Source of the DNA: Eumeta japonica | Taxonomy: Eukaryota; Arthropoda; Insecta; Lepidoptera; Psychidae | NCBI GenBank assembly: GCA_005406025.1 | Contig: BGZK01000489.1 | Location: 62,001-126,000, forward strand | Length of the DNA: 64,000 nt | Direction of reading: 5' to 3' | Shown: piece after piece, positions 22,876-34,490 of the stretch | How positions within the stretch are numbered: the first letter of the stretch is position 1 | Layout: each line of letters opens with the position of its first letter | Translations under genes and position numbers: made by a program | The notes under the pieces: model-generated | Seen by the model: only the letters and a program-made list of their open reading frames with translations | Told to the model about the DNA's origin: nothing | Database searches by the model: none

Positions 22876-25084
22876 AAAGCATGGAGTCGGAAGAATTAAT
22901 GAAAATGAAACAAATTTATAGTATTCAATAAGCATTTCAGCTACTGTAGTGATATTAAATTAACGTAATATATTTTGTATTGCATAATGGTTACATATAT
23001 GGGTTCTTTATATGTTATTCATTATATCAAATACATACCTAAGAAATAACTAATAAAAAATGCCGATATTTACAATCTATGAGAGTACAGATAAAAATAT
23101 GGGTTACCTGATTTGAATGAAATGGGTGGGATATGTTCGACTACAATTCAGTAGACGATACTACTAACTCAGGCCTTCCCGCCACTGAATGTTTTTAGGG
23201 TTCCGAAAACAACAAAATGAAGAAAAAAACGGAAACTCATAATATCACTTTCGTGTCTGTCTATCCGTCGGCCTGTCACAGTCAATTTACTCTGAATCTA
23301 CTAGACCGATTAAGTTGATATATGCTACACATTTGTATGTCTGTGACTCAAACACGGATGTGTTACCTAAATAAGTAAATTTTAAATACAAAAGTCACTT
23401 TTAAAGAGTAAATTAGATGATATAAAAAAGTATTTCAAATTGTACCACGTGGCATTATAAATGAAAGCGCTTATTGAGAGGGATTTCAAATACGTTTTTA
23501 ATAATTTCATAGCAAATAATTTTAAAGGTAATAAGGAAATAGATGAAAATTGACCAAATCTAAAATTTTGAAAAAAAAAATACAGAAAAGTTCTTTAGTT
23601 ATTTTTTTGATTAGAGATTGTGAATATTTGCCGAAAAATGTATGATTGATTCCATATGGTATATTCTATTGCATACGGTGTTATTTCGCGAAAATTCATT
23701 ATTAGACGTTTGGCTGCGGCATGCAGTAACATGCAGCATATAACACATAGCTGACCCTCGAATCTGTTCTTCCACTATGAACCCTCATCTAGCGAATTGA
23801 ATATTGATTCAGAGGATTGACAGATATCGAACACTTGAGCAAGTGTTAATATTTTATTTATTTTAGTCCACTAAATAGTTATAATATTATTTCTACGTAT
23901 GCTTCATACCAACTAGGCACATCCTCAAGAACATGCAGATAGTCATTTACACCAGGGTGTCACGAGTATTAAAATTACCTACAGATGCGCTCCCAGCCAC
24001 CTCGTCTAATAAATATCATGCAGTGAGTGATACGTTAAAGGTGGCAGAAGGTCCCCACACCAGTAGTCACAGACAATTTCCCATATACATACTTGCCTAT
24101 TGTCACAGAATAATCATCACCAAATCGTCGTCCAAATTGTAACATCTAATAAAGCCGATTTGTGAATATTCATTTGATTATTAAGCATATTATTCCAATT
24201 TTTAGGTTTCAAAATTTCAAACGATTTCAAAACACTTAATTTTAAGACAGAATCACAGAGACCAACCATAAACTTAGCAATAACTATAAATTTGATATTT
24301 TGCATGTGTGTGAGAAAGGTTTACAATTAAATGTTCTAGAATCGTAGATTGAAATTAATTTTTGAATTTGCATATGCGATAAAAGATGTTTTGTTGGTTC
24401 CGATCTCGACTATATATTCTGCTCCACGTCCCGCTTGTGATTTCGATTCTGCTACCAGTCAGGGATCTGATTTGGTCGAAACTAGGTTAATGATATAATT
24501 TAAGCTGTATTACTCGGGGGATATAGCGTAGATTTGTATGGGTGAAATAATTTTTAGAATTTGTAATAGCACAATTATGCTGATGAAGTAAAGGAAAATG
24601 TTAATAGTTTCTTTTACTTTCTCTTTCAGTCTCTCAAAGAGCATGTTATTAGTGAAAGAATTTTTAGAATCGGTTCAGTAGTTCCTTTCAGTATTAATAA
24701 GCATACAGAAACGGATATACACGCTATAATTTTTTACACTTATAAACTTCATGCAAGTGCAAGAAATAAGTTGACTTTTTATTGCAATCGGATGAACGGT
24801 ATGGTAGAGCATAAAGTATGAACAAATACACAAATATTGATTTTTATATATAAGTTGTTTTTCAAACTTTCTATTAAGTGATTTTTGTGTTATTTTCATT
24901 TTACTGTCAAAAAATCCAGTTTCTATTTGCAAGTACACTCGACGCCTAAATTAATTTACAATTAACACATTTCCTGACCTGAATTTCTCGGCTCTGAAGT
25001 AAACTTTTTGTCTGTAAACTTATAATCGTTTACATTTTAATCCCTTAAATGCTGTCTCTCAAGGCACCGACATTGATGCTAGCT
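22876..25084. other. AT-rich stretch with fragments of common repeats
   Basis: At about 23,195-23,360 'agggttccgaaaac' followed by 'tgtctgtctatccgtcgg' resembles a dispersed lepidopteran repeat seen in a different form at 56,330. At about 24,655-24,735 'gaatcggttcagtagttcc' resembles Helitron interior sequence. No genes seen. Confidence 0.35.
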
Positions 25085-25435
25085 AGGTAGCCAGGTCGAT
25101 CGTTGCCCTTCGAGTCTGTGCCCACCGGGTGTGAGCCTGTCTCGTTTAGCGTTAACGAAGTTTGCTCTGAGCGGTCGCTCTTGCGCGGCATTATTTTCAT
25201 TACCGCGAAATTGAAAATGATGAGCCGGTTAAGCGCGCGATGCGCGGGCTCTCGTCGCCGGCCCGCGCGCCCGTCGCGTGATTAATAATTCACCGCTCCA
25301 TTATTCACAATTGGCTCCTATAGCCGCTCCGACGGCGGGCCTGATAATTCGTTAAGTCCTAAAGCGTCCACACTGCGGACAGCCGATAGCGCGCCCCGCC
25401 GCCGCCGCGACCCGCCGCGCTGCGCTCACACAAAT
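25085..25435. promoter_or_regulatory. GC/CpG-rich island B with homeodomain-like sites
   Basis: CpG-dense sequence (ggcccgcgcgcccgtcgcgt at 25,260) flanks AT-rich cores such as gattaataattc (25,280) and gcctgataattcgttaa (25,339), typical homeodomain-type sites. The 60-codon frame at 25103-25285 has no motif. Confidence 0.4.
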
Positions 25436-25584
25436 ATTTAATTCGCTCGTAATGCACATCGTCATTGTTACCGTAGAAATCATAGTTTAACTAGGCGGTC
25501 TCTGTATCAGTTTTCATTATTAGTTTTAGTGTTTATTATTCATGTACTACAGGTTTATAAAGTTGCTGTAATTTATGCATATGC

Positions 25585-25890
25585 TAGTTGGCCCGACAGA
25601 CGTTGTTCTATACTTTTTTATGGGTGGGTTTCCCATTTAGATAATGGCCGTAGGTCTTACAATATGGACGAAGAATTAATTTTTTCTTCGTTTGTATCGA
25701 TCTATGTCAATTTCAACTTCGGTTTCATTTTAGTTCCGATCCCAGGCACACTTTTCATTCTGATCCTGTCCCCACACCTGTTTTTGACCCTAGATCCGTT
25801 CTCAATTTTGGTCCCGGTTCCGCTTTCAATTCTGATCCTGCTCCTGTTCTCGATTCTGCTCTTTGTTCCGTTTTTAACTCAAATTCCGTA
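25585..25890 (-). mobile_element. Non-autonomous Helitron-like element
   Basis: On the minus strand the 3' end reads 'gaacaacgtctgtcgggc' followed by 'caactag', with CTAG at 25585-25588. This is a terminus I recognise from lepidopteran Helitrons. The interior (25,730-25,870) is a degenerate short repeat on a GGATC/GGAATCGG theme. That interior also occurs at 27.8, 31.75, 34.3 and 41.9 kb. The 5' end was not placed. Confidence 0.55.
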
Positions 25891-26261
25891 ATTAGTCACA
25901 GTTCCTTTCGAAAGCCGGGAATCACATCAAAATAAAGTATGGACATTATTAATTGAGGGTAGTATTGTCTTCTATATCGGAATGAATTTTTAGAACCAAT
26001 GTAGTAATTCGGTTCTATAATACAAATATGTTGAAGTTGAGCACAAAGCCTAGTAGGTAAAATACACGAAACCCAAAATTTTCCGGTCACGCAGTTGAAT
26101 TGAGTTTTTCTATTTAATGCCAGACTTTATTTGTTTTTTTATTGACGTGTATACGTCTCTGTTTTCGTTTGTAACAGAGGTCATTTCATGAATAGGAGCT
26201 TATGTGCGACGACATCTGTTGGCGCGTTGTACCATACGAAGTAGTATTAGCCTATTTTTTT

Positions 26262-26310
26262 TGCACTCTAACGCCATCTGTTAATGTGAAAGTGAACGAA
26301 TTCGGAAAAT
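26262..26310 (-). repeat. Dispersed 'aacagatggcg' repeat, copy 1
   Basis: On the minus strand 'ccgaattcgttcactttcac', then 'attaacagatggcgtt'. It matches 'ccgagttcgttcatttatac', 'atcaacagatgtcgtc' at 53,966. A further related 'catctgttggcgcg' lies just upstream at about 26,214. Confidence 0.5.
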
Positions 26311-26622
26311 ATATACGTTTGTTTCATTTGTAACTAAAGCCATTTGTTTAAGTATACGTGAATGAAGTCAGTAAGTACAAGACGTATCGGCAATTCGCTA
26401 GAGCCTGGACTAGGATCGATACGACGTGTGCAATGAGTGAAATAAACAGAACAAACTATGTGTTCCGAAAGTGTGTAAAAGTATTTGAAATATTTGTATA
26501 TGCAATGCAAAAATAGTAAATTGCATAAACACAACGAAAGACTTTCTTTAAGATTTATTTTAATTCTTGACGGCCACGTAGTGACTGCTGCTTGCTAGTT
26601 TTATTAAAATTATGGGGCGCAA

Positions 26623-27066
26623 TATAAGTTTCTGGAACTAGCCACTTACGTAAACAACATTTAAAAAGTAATTTCTACATTTGAAAATGGAACTCTGGCA
26701 GTAGAACACAGTTTGTTTCATCTAACTATTAATTGTTTTTATATTGTGGCGTCATTTCAAAAATTGCGTGTCTTCATCACTATGGATTTAAATCGTGAAA
26801 ATTTTTGTAGTATGATTTTCTATGATTTTGAGTGTAATTTGACAGCTCAGCAGAGCCTCGCTCGGTTTTGAACTGCTTTTGGCGTTAAAGTACCAAGCGA
26901 GACGACTATTTGTAACTGGTTTGTAGAATTCAACCAGTTGTGTCAATTTCAGTGACGTATTTTGTCCATTTACCGCTGTGAACAATAAAAACATCGGATG
27001 CTGTGCATCGTATGATTGAAACAGATAGACATGTGAATCTACCATAAGATTCGGGCACCCATAGGC
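26623..27066 (+). mobile_element. Mariner transposon relic, copy B (N-terminal part only)
   Basis: The leader (taagtttctggaactagcca, later gaaaatggaactctggcag) matches copy A. The ATG at 26782 opens MDLNRENFCSMIFYDFECNL, then TAQQSLARF, a stop, VKVPSETTICNWFVEFNQL and a decayed MIETDRHV-type block (about 27,000). This is the mariner N-terminal helix-turn-helix region. Everything after about 95 codons, including all catalytic residues, is missing. Confidence 0.8.
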
Positions 27067-27119
27067 GTAGGTACTATAGTAATACACGCAGGTCTATCTA
27101 GGTATTTTTAGGTAATAGG

Positions 27120-27334
27120 TATTTACCTATTTAAAACAAGGTCACAGCGACGTCTGTCCGTCTGTATGTATACGCTTAGATCTTTTAATAAACTATGCAA
27201 TGGATTTTAATGCAGTTTTCGTCAATAGATAGACTGATTCTATAGACAGATTATTATCATTTCATTATGTCTATTTTGATATTACTTTTCATTCTGTAAC
27301 CGAAATCCACGCTGGTGAAATGGGCGGCTGCTAG
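27120..27334 (+). mobile_element. Non-autonomous Helitron 3' part
   Basis: Ends 'ccacgctggtgaaatgggcg' followed by 'gctgctag' with CTAG at 27331-27334 and T next, as Helitrons insert between A and T. The upstream 'gacgtctgtccgtctgtatg' (about 27,150) is typical of these elements' interior. It abuts mariner copy B, so one may have inserted beside or into the other. The 5' boundary is approximate. Confidence 0.5.
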
Positions 27335-27783
27335 TAGGTACGTATTTGTTGATATAGTACCTATCTATGCCCTAAGCTGCTGTAATTTCGCCTGGATTTT
27401 TTTAACATTTATGAAACTATGAAGTTTAACCTTTAAAGAGTTTTTGATAAACATAAATTTTATGTTGAGACGCATGTGATTCTAATTTATTTGTCTTGCG
27501 GCTTTTGTGACTTACAATATAAGTATTCAAAGTAATAGGCAAACTTGTAGGATATCTTTGTATATTTACTAATAAATAACAAAAAAAAACTTGTATTTTA
27601 AATAAAAATACCCTAAGCGTAAATAAATGCCAAGCTTGTTCCCGACAGTCAATTTGTTATCATGCAGATGATACTTAATTTTTTTAAATTGATAGGCAAA
27701 GTTGTAGCAGGTTCTATGAACTTCTCTAACAAAAATATCGTTAACGTCCACCATTGACCCGTTGATTTCAGGCAAGTTAGCGG

Positions 27784-27875
27784 ATGGTCGCAGCGGCACT
27801 GCCAGTGTCCCGCTTTCAATTTTTGTTCCGTTCCCTTTTTAAATTTCAATTTTCTCAATTGCAATTCCAGTGCCA
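27784..27875 (-). repeat. Degenerate GGAATCGG-type repeat patch
   Basis: The plus strand shows 'gtgtcccgctttcaattttt' and 'ccgttccc', the complement of the theme seen in the 25.6-kb and 31.7-kb elements. It is a small, eroded copy. Confidence 0.4.
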
Positions 27876-28204
27876 CTTAACAATTCAGTGCATCCTTAAT
27901 TTATTGTTAAATGTTTCTGAACAAATTAAACAATTTTTTAATTTACCCATGCGTTTGTCTTACACTACAAACAAAAGTTTTATTACTTTTTGCGTCTCAA
28001 CTGTGGAAAAATCTAAGAAAGTTTTTTTTTTGAATCACTTACAATCGCAATCGAAAATATCACCCATTTTTAATTCATGAAATATATTTATATTAAACTC
28101 TATACTCATATCTTTGAACGAAGTTAAAGAGCAGTAAAGGATGAAAAATGCTTTTTTTTTCAGAAATATGAAAAGGAAAATCGCTGTTGACTCGTGAGTT
28201 ATGA

Positions 28205-28325
28205 TGTTGATCAGAAGCGCAGACGTCCCGTTCGGCGCGCGCCCACTCGTTAGGCAATCCGGTTAGAGCCGCGGGGGCCAAGTTTGTTCGCCGCACTCCG
28301 ACACGGCGCGGATGTTCTATCAAAA
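28205..28325. other. Short GC-rich patch
   Basis: CpG-rich (ccgttcggcgcgcgcccact, gccgcgggggcc) but only about 120 bases. The overlapping frames on the minus strand have no motif. Unexplained. Confidence 0.3.
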
Positions 28326-28550
28326 TTTTTAGTTTTGCATTTGCACCTGTTAGCAAATAAATCTTTTCGACAGATTACCTGTATACATCGTTCTAAAATA
28401 CACGCATCGTAAGCGTTTTTATTCATTGTTTGACTGCTCACACAGGAAGCCAATACGGAGTTTTATTTGTACAAGCATTTGTTTATTTTTAAATGATATA
28501 AAGTATAGATATGAAGTACGACTGGAATTAATTTGCAATTTTAATTACTT

Positions 28551-29135
28551 ACATAGGTGATACTTAAAGTTTCGGAACTGATCAATTACAAAATGTAAAA
28601 TAACTAACATACTTAAATTAAAAAAAAATGAAATCCTTCGCCAACCTTATTTTGTAAATTGCAACCGTCTGTAATTTTTTTTTAATAACTTGTGATAAAA
28701 AAAAATTGTTTATCTATTGTTTATAAGAATTTAACGCGAGAAAATTTCCGTGCAATGTTTTTCTATGATTTTCGTTGGCAACAAGAAAGTTATAGCACTT
28801 TGGTTGGCCTTTCTTGATGAATATTTATGCTTTGCTACTGATTGTAACTGGTCTGAGGAGTTCAAACCTGGTTGCTCTAATCCGACTGATGGTCTTCGCA
28901 AGGGACGTAAATCTGTGGCGACGACCGAAGACATCATCATTGCTGGCGGCTCATGATAGAGACTGACAAAAGAGAGACCTACCAGCAGATTCAGACAAAC
29001 TTAAGCATCGTAATGAGTTATGTGTACAAAATCCTTTATGAATATTTAGCGGTCAGGAACCTTGTATTCGGTAGATATCCCATCATTTGGCTGAAACTCA
29101 AAAGCTTTGTCGTGTAAATTAGTGTCATAAGTGAT
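28551..29135 (+). mobile_element. Mariner transposon relic, copy C
   Basis: Starts acataggtgatacttaaagt, then ttcggaactgatca, like copy A. A decayed NxTRENFRAMFFYDFR at about 28,730-28,785 is the transposase start. Further on are MYKILYEYLAVRN (about 29,020) and a stretch equivalent to RWIPHNLTEAQK. It lacks the catalytic half. Copies A and C share indels relative to B ('ggcggctcatgata' then 'agacagacaaaagag' in A, nearly the same in C), so they are closer to each other. Confidence 0.7.
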
Positions 29136-31610
29136 AACACCATGATAATCATGTTACTAAGATACATAAACACCAAAAAAAACTTTATAAAATATTTTTT
29201 TTATGTGTCGATTTTGATTAAGCAAATCCTGTATGGTGCCCAGTGGGGCAACAAAAGACAGCGTATAGACAATAAGGTAACATATAGCCTCAAACTATAT
29301 CCTCAAGTTATGTGGAAAATACCTTGACAATTCATTAAATACTTTTAGAGATTATCGTGTTCAAACAGATACAAATAGTTTTTAAAAATAGACTCACAGT
29401 TTTTTGTTAGACTTCGTACATCACCAGCATAAAAGTTTTGGGAAATATTTTTAGCTTACAGATACGGCGGTTCTGAAGTTTAATTATATAAATATCTGGA
29501 AAAGCTTTTCAATCTCAAGACCTATTCTTTATAAATAAAATAATTATTTTATTATCAATTATTATCACGATCGGATATCTGTTACATGAAACAATTGTGA
29601 TATGGTTAAACAAAAAAATTTGGTTGCCTGTAAAGTCGGTATACGGGCGAAAGTTTTACGTGACAACGACTTTGAATGGTAAAATCATTTTAATGTGAAT
29701 ATTCATTCGTATAGTAGGAAGAAGGATGAAATAATAAACAATTTAAAACATTTATTTATACAAAGAATTATATTTAAAACATTAATTTATACAAAGAATC
29801 TCGCACTGAATTTCATATTAACAAAATTTTATTTTACCTTTACACATACATACGTATTTATATACAAATATACATACAATAACAATACATTTGCAAGCTA
29901 TGCACTATCTTCGGCAGACCGATCATAGTTGAAGAGACGCAAGGCATTCGGCGGGCCTCTCGTTCGGTGACTCATCGTTACGTTACCGAGCGTTACATCA
30001 TAAGTGACTCCCAAATAATTTAAGCACGTCAAAATATACATTGATAATTAAGTAACGTAACATCTCCCTCTCATAATTGATATACTTAAAAACATAAAAT
30101 AAAATAAACTCACTGACACCATCTTCCAGCGGTAAACGTAAAGAATTTTTATTGGGTTTCTTGTAAATAAAGCTTACAGTACCCACCTTTTTCAGAGCAC
30201 GAATTCGGCGATATACCGTTTATCGTGAGTAGGATGATCTTTCGTCCCTTAAAAGAGATACAACTGCACTCACGTAAACAAGTGGGACGATGTCGGCCGA
30301 AAGATCCCTTCGTTTGACAACGCGCCATTTGAATGTGTGAGAATGGTTTTTTTGCCGGAAAAAATGTAGGTACCTCGGCGGCGGCATGTTCTATCAAGTA
30401 TTGTAACCTGATTAAATTATTCATATATTAACTATATGCATTTCTGACTGAAATTTTTTTTAGATAAAAAATATAATAACCAATATTATCTTATTTCATT
30501 CTGTCATTTATTAACTTCCTGTCACTATCCGTAAAGATCTGTGCTGATAACTTATTTTTTTTTCCCATCACTAGAGCTGTTTTTTCTCTTTTCTCCTTTC
30601 CTTTAATAAATTATAAATTCGTTTGTTTCTGAAATCCAGTTGCATTTTATATCCTCCCTATAAACTATTATTTTGTTGGATCTAAAAATGTTATAGTTCA
30701 TTTTCAATCTGGATTTTATTTTTTATATCTATACTATATCACAACTAACGCATTGATATTTTGACATTTATTGCATATGTATTATTACATTCGACGTGTC
30801 TACTTCTATTTTTACAAAAACTGTGAAAAACCTTTAAGTTTTCTAATAGTTTAATTTGTAATATGTGTCTTAAAATATTGTGTACATTTGTATTTAATTA
30901 AACAGGCTATGTATATTACTTACGTAAGGGTTGTATATGTTTATCTCTGTAGTGGTGGATAGGTCTCTTTTTTGAAAGGGTGTCTGTTAAGGCTCGTACA
31001 GACAAACGTCGTTTTTACAGATGTAACAAACGTCATATGAAGCCGTTTGCAGTCAGCACGCTCGACGGCTGCCGTCTACTCGACGTTGATGGATCTCGTC
31101 TTGTCTATGTCGACAACCGCCGTCGACATGCTATTTTGTAACGTTAGCGTCAGTCGCTGGCTTTATGTCCGAGTGCGTATACGCGCGAAGGAAGGCGATA
31201 TCGGGGAAGACTGGTTTTTTTTATAAGTAATGTAAAATGCGTAAATGTGTGTGGAATGAGAAAGGACTTGTCCATCCATTTGAGTGATACAGGCATTATA
31301 ATTCATCCAGCTATCAGCGTATGACAAACATCCATACAAACATACTTTTACATTTTTTGTATTACGAATAGCCTATAACAACCACAAACGATTATGCTTC
31401 GAATTGTCAAGTCCCAATAATCCGTCTAGCCATTAGCTTATGACAAACGTCCACACATGCGTACTTTTATATTTTTTGCATTATAAATGGCCTATAACCA
31501 TCTACTGAAGATTCTGCATCGAAATATCGTGGTTTCGTGACGATACGCTTAGTAATTTTTGCGTGATGCACGACCAAAGAAAACCATTTTTATTATTCGT
31601 CAGACGTTGT
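29136..31610. other. AT-rich stretch, no gene seen
   Basis: A 29-base direct repeat is present near 29,735-29,795 (aaacatt.atttatacaaag, twice). A GC-richer patch at about 31,040-31,200 (acggctgccgtctactcgac) is unidentified. Open frames at 29695-29928 and 30149-30424 have no domain. Confidence 0.3.
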
Positions 31611-31614
31611 TCTG

Positions 31615-31935
31615 CACTTTCTTGTAGGTGACTTGCCCGTATAGTCAATGCCCGCAGCTGCACCAGCATGGACATAGAGTTATTTATTGTTCTTTTCCAT
31701 CGATAGATGTCAATCTCAATAGCGGTATTATTTTTAATTCTGATCCCAGTCACACTTTTGATCCCTCACTCGTTTTCAATCCTAGTCTTGTTCTCAATTT
31801 TGGTTCCGGTCTAGCTTCCTATTTTGATCCCGGCCTCGTTCTCGATTCTACTCATAATTTCGTGGCCGCTCCTCGTCCTTGCTTTCGTTTCGATCTAATG
31901 CCGATGCCGATTTTGCTCTCGATTTCGATTGCGGT
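31615..31935 (-). mobile_element. Degraded Helitron-like element sharing the GGAATCGG interior
   Basis: On the minus strand 'agaacaacgtctgacg' (about 31,600-31,615) and 'gcagctgcgggcattg' (about 31,655) match the termini at 25,585 and 42,056 respectively. The degenerate repeat spans 31,740-31,935. The CTAG end is mutated. Confidence 0.45.
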
Positions 31936-32869
31936 TCCACTTTTGATTTGTTTCCCATAAGTCATGCAATTTTTAAGGGTTTTTTTCATGCAGGAACCCT
32001 AAAAATATCGCGATAAAAAGTGCCCTAAAAATGGCCCAGTAAGCCTCTCTACCTTCTAGTGAAAGTCACATAGTGATCGATTTAGCCGTTCTGAGGATAC
32101 CCCCGACCAACAGACAGATACAAAGGGTTACTTTCTTTTATATTAACCTTGTCCTGACAATTAGGAACATAACAAAACAGGAATCAACCAAATTGGTCGA
32201 GCCGTTCTCAAGTGATGCTCTTCCATACACATGGCAATCGATATTTACTTATTCAGATATATGTACATAACAAACCACAAATATAACAATTAATTACAAC
32301 TATCTATTTAAGATAAACAAACCTTTAAATATAAAATCCTTTTTGGAAATAATACAAAATTTATATATTGACAAAGATTTTGTAGAAATAATTTCCTTTA
32401 TACCAGGAAGCCTAAAATAGCAAAAAATCAATTACCAAACTACTTTTTCGAGGAATAAATTGTAAGTCAAGTAAAGCTTCAATTATAAAAATATAAATTC
32501 TTTTTACAATACTCTCCTGATTGTCCATTCAAAGCAATATATAGAATAAAACGAACAATCTAAAATCTGTACATTTATTCATTTTTGTATGCACACGAAA
32601 AAAAACTAAACACGGCCCATCCACCCGGATATAGTCAAATGGAAGCTTTTAAAATCCCACTAAGGCTTATATTTTTTGTTTTCATCCTTTTTCAGCGCCC
32701 GGAATGCCCGCTTTCAAGTGTACACTCACGCCGTGGCTTCGTGTGCGCTTGCCTTGTTTTCTATGTTTGTAGTTTGGAAAACTGACATAGGATTATTACA
32801 AACTGTGACAGTACATCTTGATGTTTTGTTAAGTTTTATATATTCTTAGATATAGTTGCACAATCTTTT
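31936..32869. other. AT-rich stretch with repeat fragments
   Basis: Around 31,970-32,130 'aggaaccctaaaaat' and 'gaccaacagacagatac' are typical pieces of dispersed lepidopteran repeats. No gene seen. Confidence 0.3.
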
Positions 32870-33080
32870 TATTTCAGTTTTAGGAGCATCCACCTTAAGC
32901 CCTCCACGCTGGCCCGGTACGGATTAGGGGCTGTTACTAACCGTCGACATCGACGTGGTGACAACATCCGGGACAGACGGTTTTGTTTGACTCAATAGCT
33001 CATTGGTTGATTCGGATTGATGGTTCAAAGGCCACTAAGCCACTGCCGACGTTGTATTCGCCAAAGAATATATTTTAACG
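32870..33080 (-). repeat. tRNA-derived SINE, copy 3 (diverged)
   Basis: The reverse complement reads 'gacggttagtaacagccc', 'gggccagcgtggagggctt'. These parallel 'gccgttagcggctccc' and 'agccaccgtagaaggttt' of copy 2. The head region with the B box is eroded. Confidence 0.45.
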
Positions 33081-34199
33081 ACAACGATTTTTTAGTATTT
33101 CAGTAGCTGTCCGGAATATATGAAATGTGCGCTTACCGTATTTGAAGTAAGGCTTTTATTACAATAAAGTAAGCTAAAATGAAATGGAAAATTTATTACG
33201 GCAGCAATAAAGAGGTTGTAATGACTTTGTACAATACTAATGAATTATAATAAAGAAGTAAACATTGTAATTTTGTTTGTAAAGCATAATTAAGAATTTA
33301 CTGGGTCGGTTTCATAATCTCTTTCACTAATAGGAAGCTACATTATCCTTAAACGTTATGGGCAATTTTTTATTCAGCAGAATTTTGTAGATATGTTTAT
33401 CTGTGCGTTTCTGTATGCTCATATCAGCCATAGCTAATCCGATTTGCGTGTGATTTTTAGTGATGTATTTGATTGCGTGTGATTTTCAGGAAACAGTCGC
33501 CTACGAATTGGTAACGTTTTCGAGGGATAATTTTAAGTAAACTGATTTTTTCATATATTTTTCTTATGTTCTCTCGAACAATACGAGAACTCTTTTAAAA
33601 TGGTTAGATTTTTTTTATTATTAATAAAAAATAGTATCTGGTATATTATTGTCTACAACCAAAATGTCTGGCAATATTAGATTATTTTTTTTTATAGTTT
33701 TTAAAAGCTATTAAAAAAGAAAATTTTTTTTCTTAAAATGATTTCAGAATCAATATTTTTACCTGCACAGGTTTTGTACGCAGTAGTGAACGCGACGTCG
33801 ATCAGCAGCCAAGTCGCTCTCATGTTGTTTGAGGGGCATCAGAAAATTTGTATTTAAGAAGATAAAAAAAAAAAGCTCTCTTAAAATTCTCATTTTACCG
33901 ACGTTGCTATCTCTCGTACTTATAGGCTTGGGGATAAGATTTAATGACTGTTTCACTAGCATTTATGCCCGACTCCGTCTACATATTTTTAAGAATGTGA
34001 TATGCGTCTGATTTAGGTCGTGATCTTTAAATGTGTTACTCAACTTGGGCTAACGTTTAAAGTTGTATATTTGTGCTAGTATTTTGTCCCAATCTCACTA
34101 GTGTGTTTGTTTATTATTTTTATGTCTATCCAAATTAAATCGGTGTTTCTAAATTTATTTCTATGACGTTACAAAGGTTATGATGGTTTTTCCGCCGCG
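33081..34199. other. AT-rich stretch, no gene seen
   Basis: Only short motif-free frames, including an overlapping opposite-strand pair at 33,759-34,011. Confidence 0.3.
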
Positions 34200-34490
34200 A
34201 TGGGATGGCCGTCGATTGGTTGGTTGGGTGACTAGATAACCGAACGGATGACAGGAATCGAAAGCAGGATCGGAATCGAAGTTGAAATCGAGAGCTGGAC
34301 CGGGATCGGAATTAAGGGCGCGATCGGTATTGGGATGAGGGCGATGTAGGGATCGGATTCAAAAGCGAAACGGGAAACAGGTTCAAAAGTAAGACCTGGT
34401 ATTAGGATTAGGTACAAGACATATACGGTATAGACAGAGGAATACGAATTCAAATCGAGAATAAAACAGAGATCGGGATTGTTATTTAAG
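34200..34490 (+). repeat. Degenerate GGATCGG/GGAATCG repeat, longest copy
   Basis: The plus strand repeats 'gggatcggaatt', 'ggatcggaatcgaag', 'gggatcggattc' with roughly 6-base periodicity. The overlapping minus-strand frame (PIPIAPLIPIPVQL) is a by-product. It is probably the interior of a Helitron-like element whose ends are lost. Confidence 0.6.

Noticed and set aside
22615..22935. 106-codon minus-strand frame in a GC-rich island
   Set aside because: Open frames are expected in GC-rich DNA, where stops are scarce; no protein motif and no splice signals.
25529..25891. 120-codon open frame rich in Phe/Leu/Ile/Pro, looking like a membrane protein
   Set aside because: It is the translation of the degenerate GGATCGG-type repeat; related frames occur in the copies at 31.7 and 34.3 kb.
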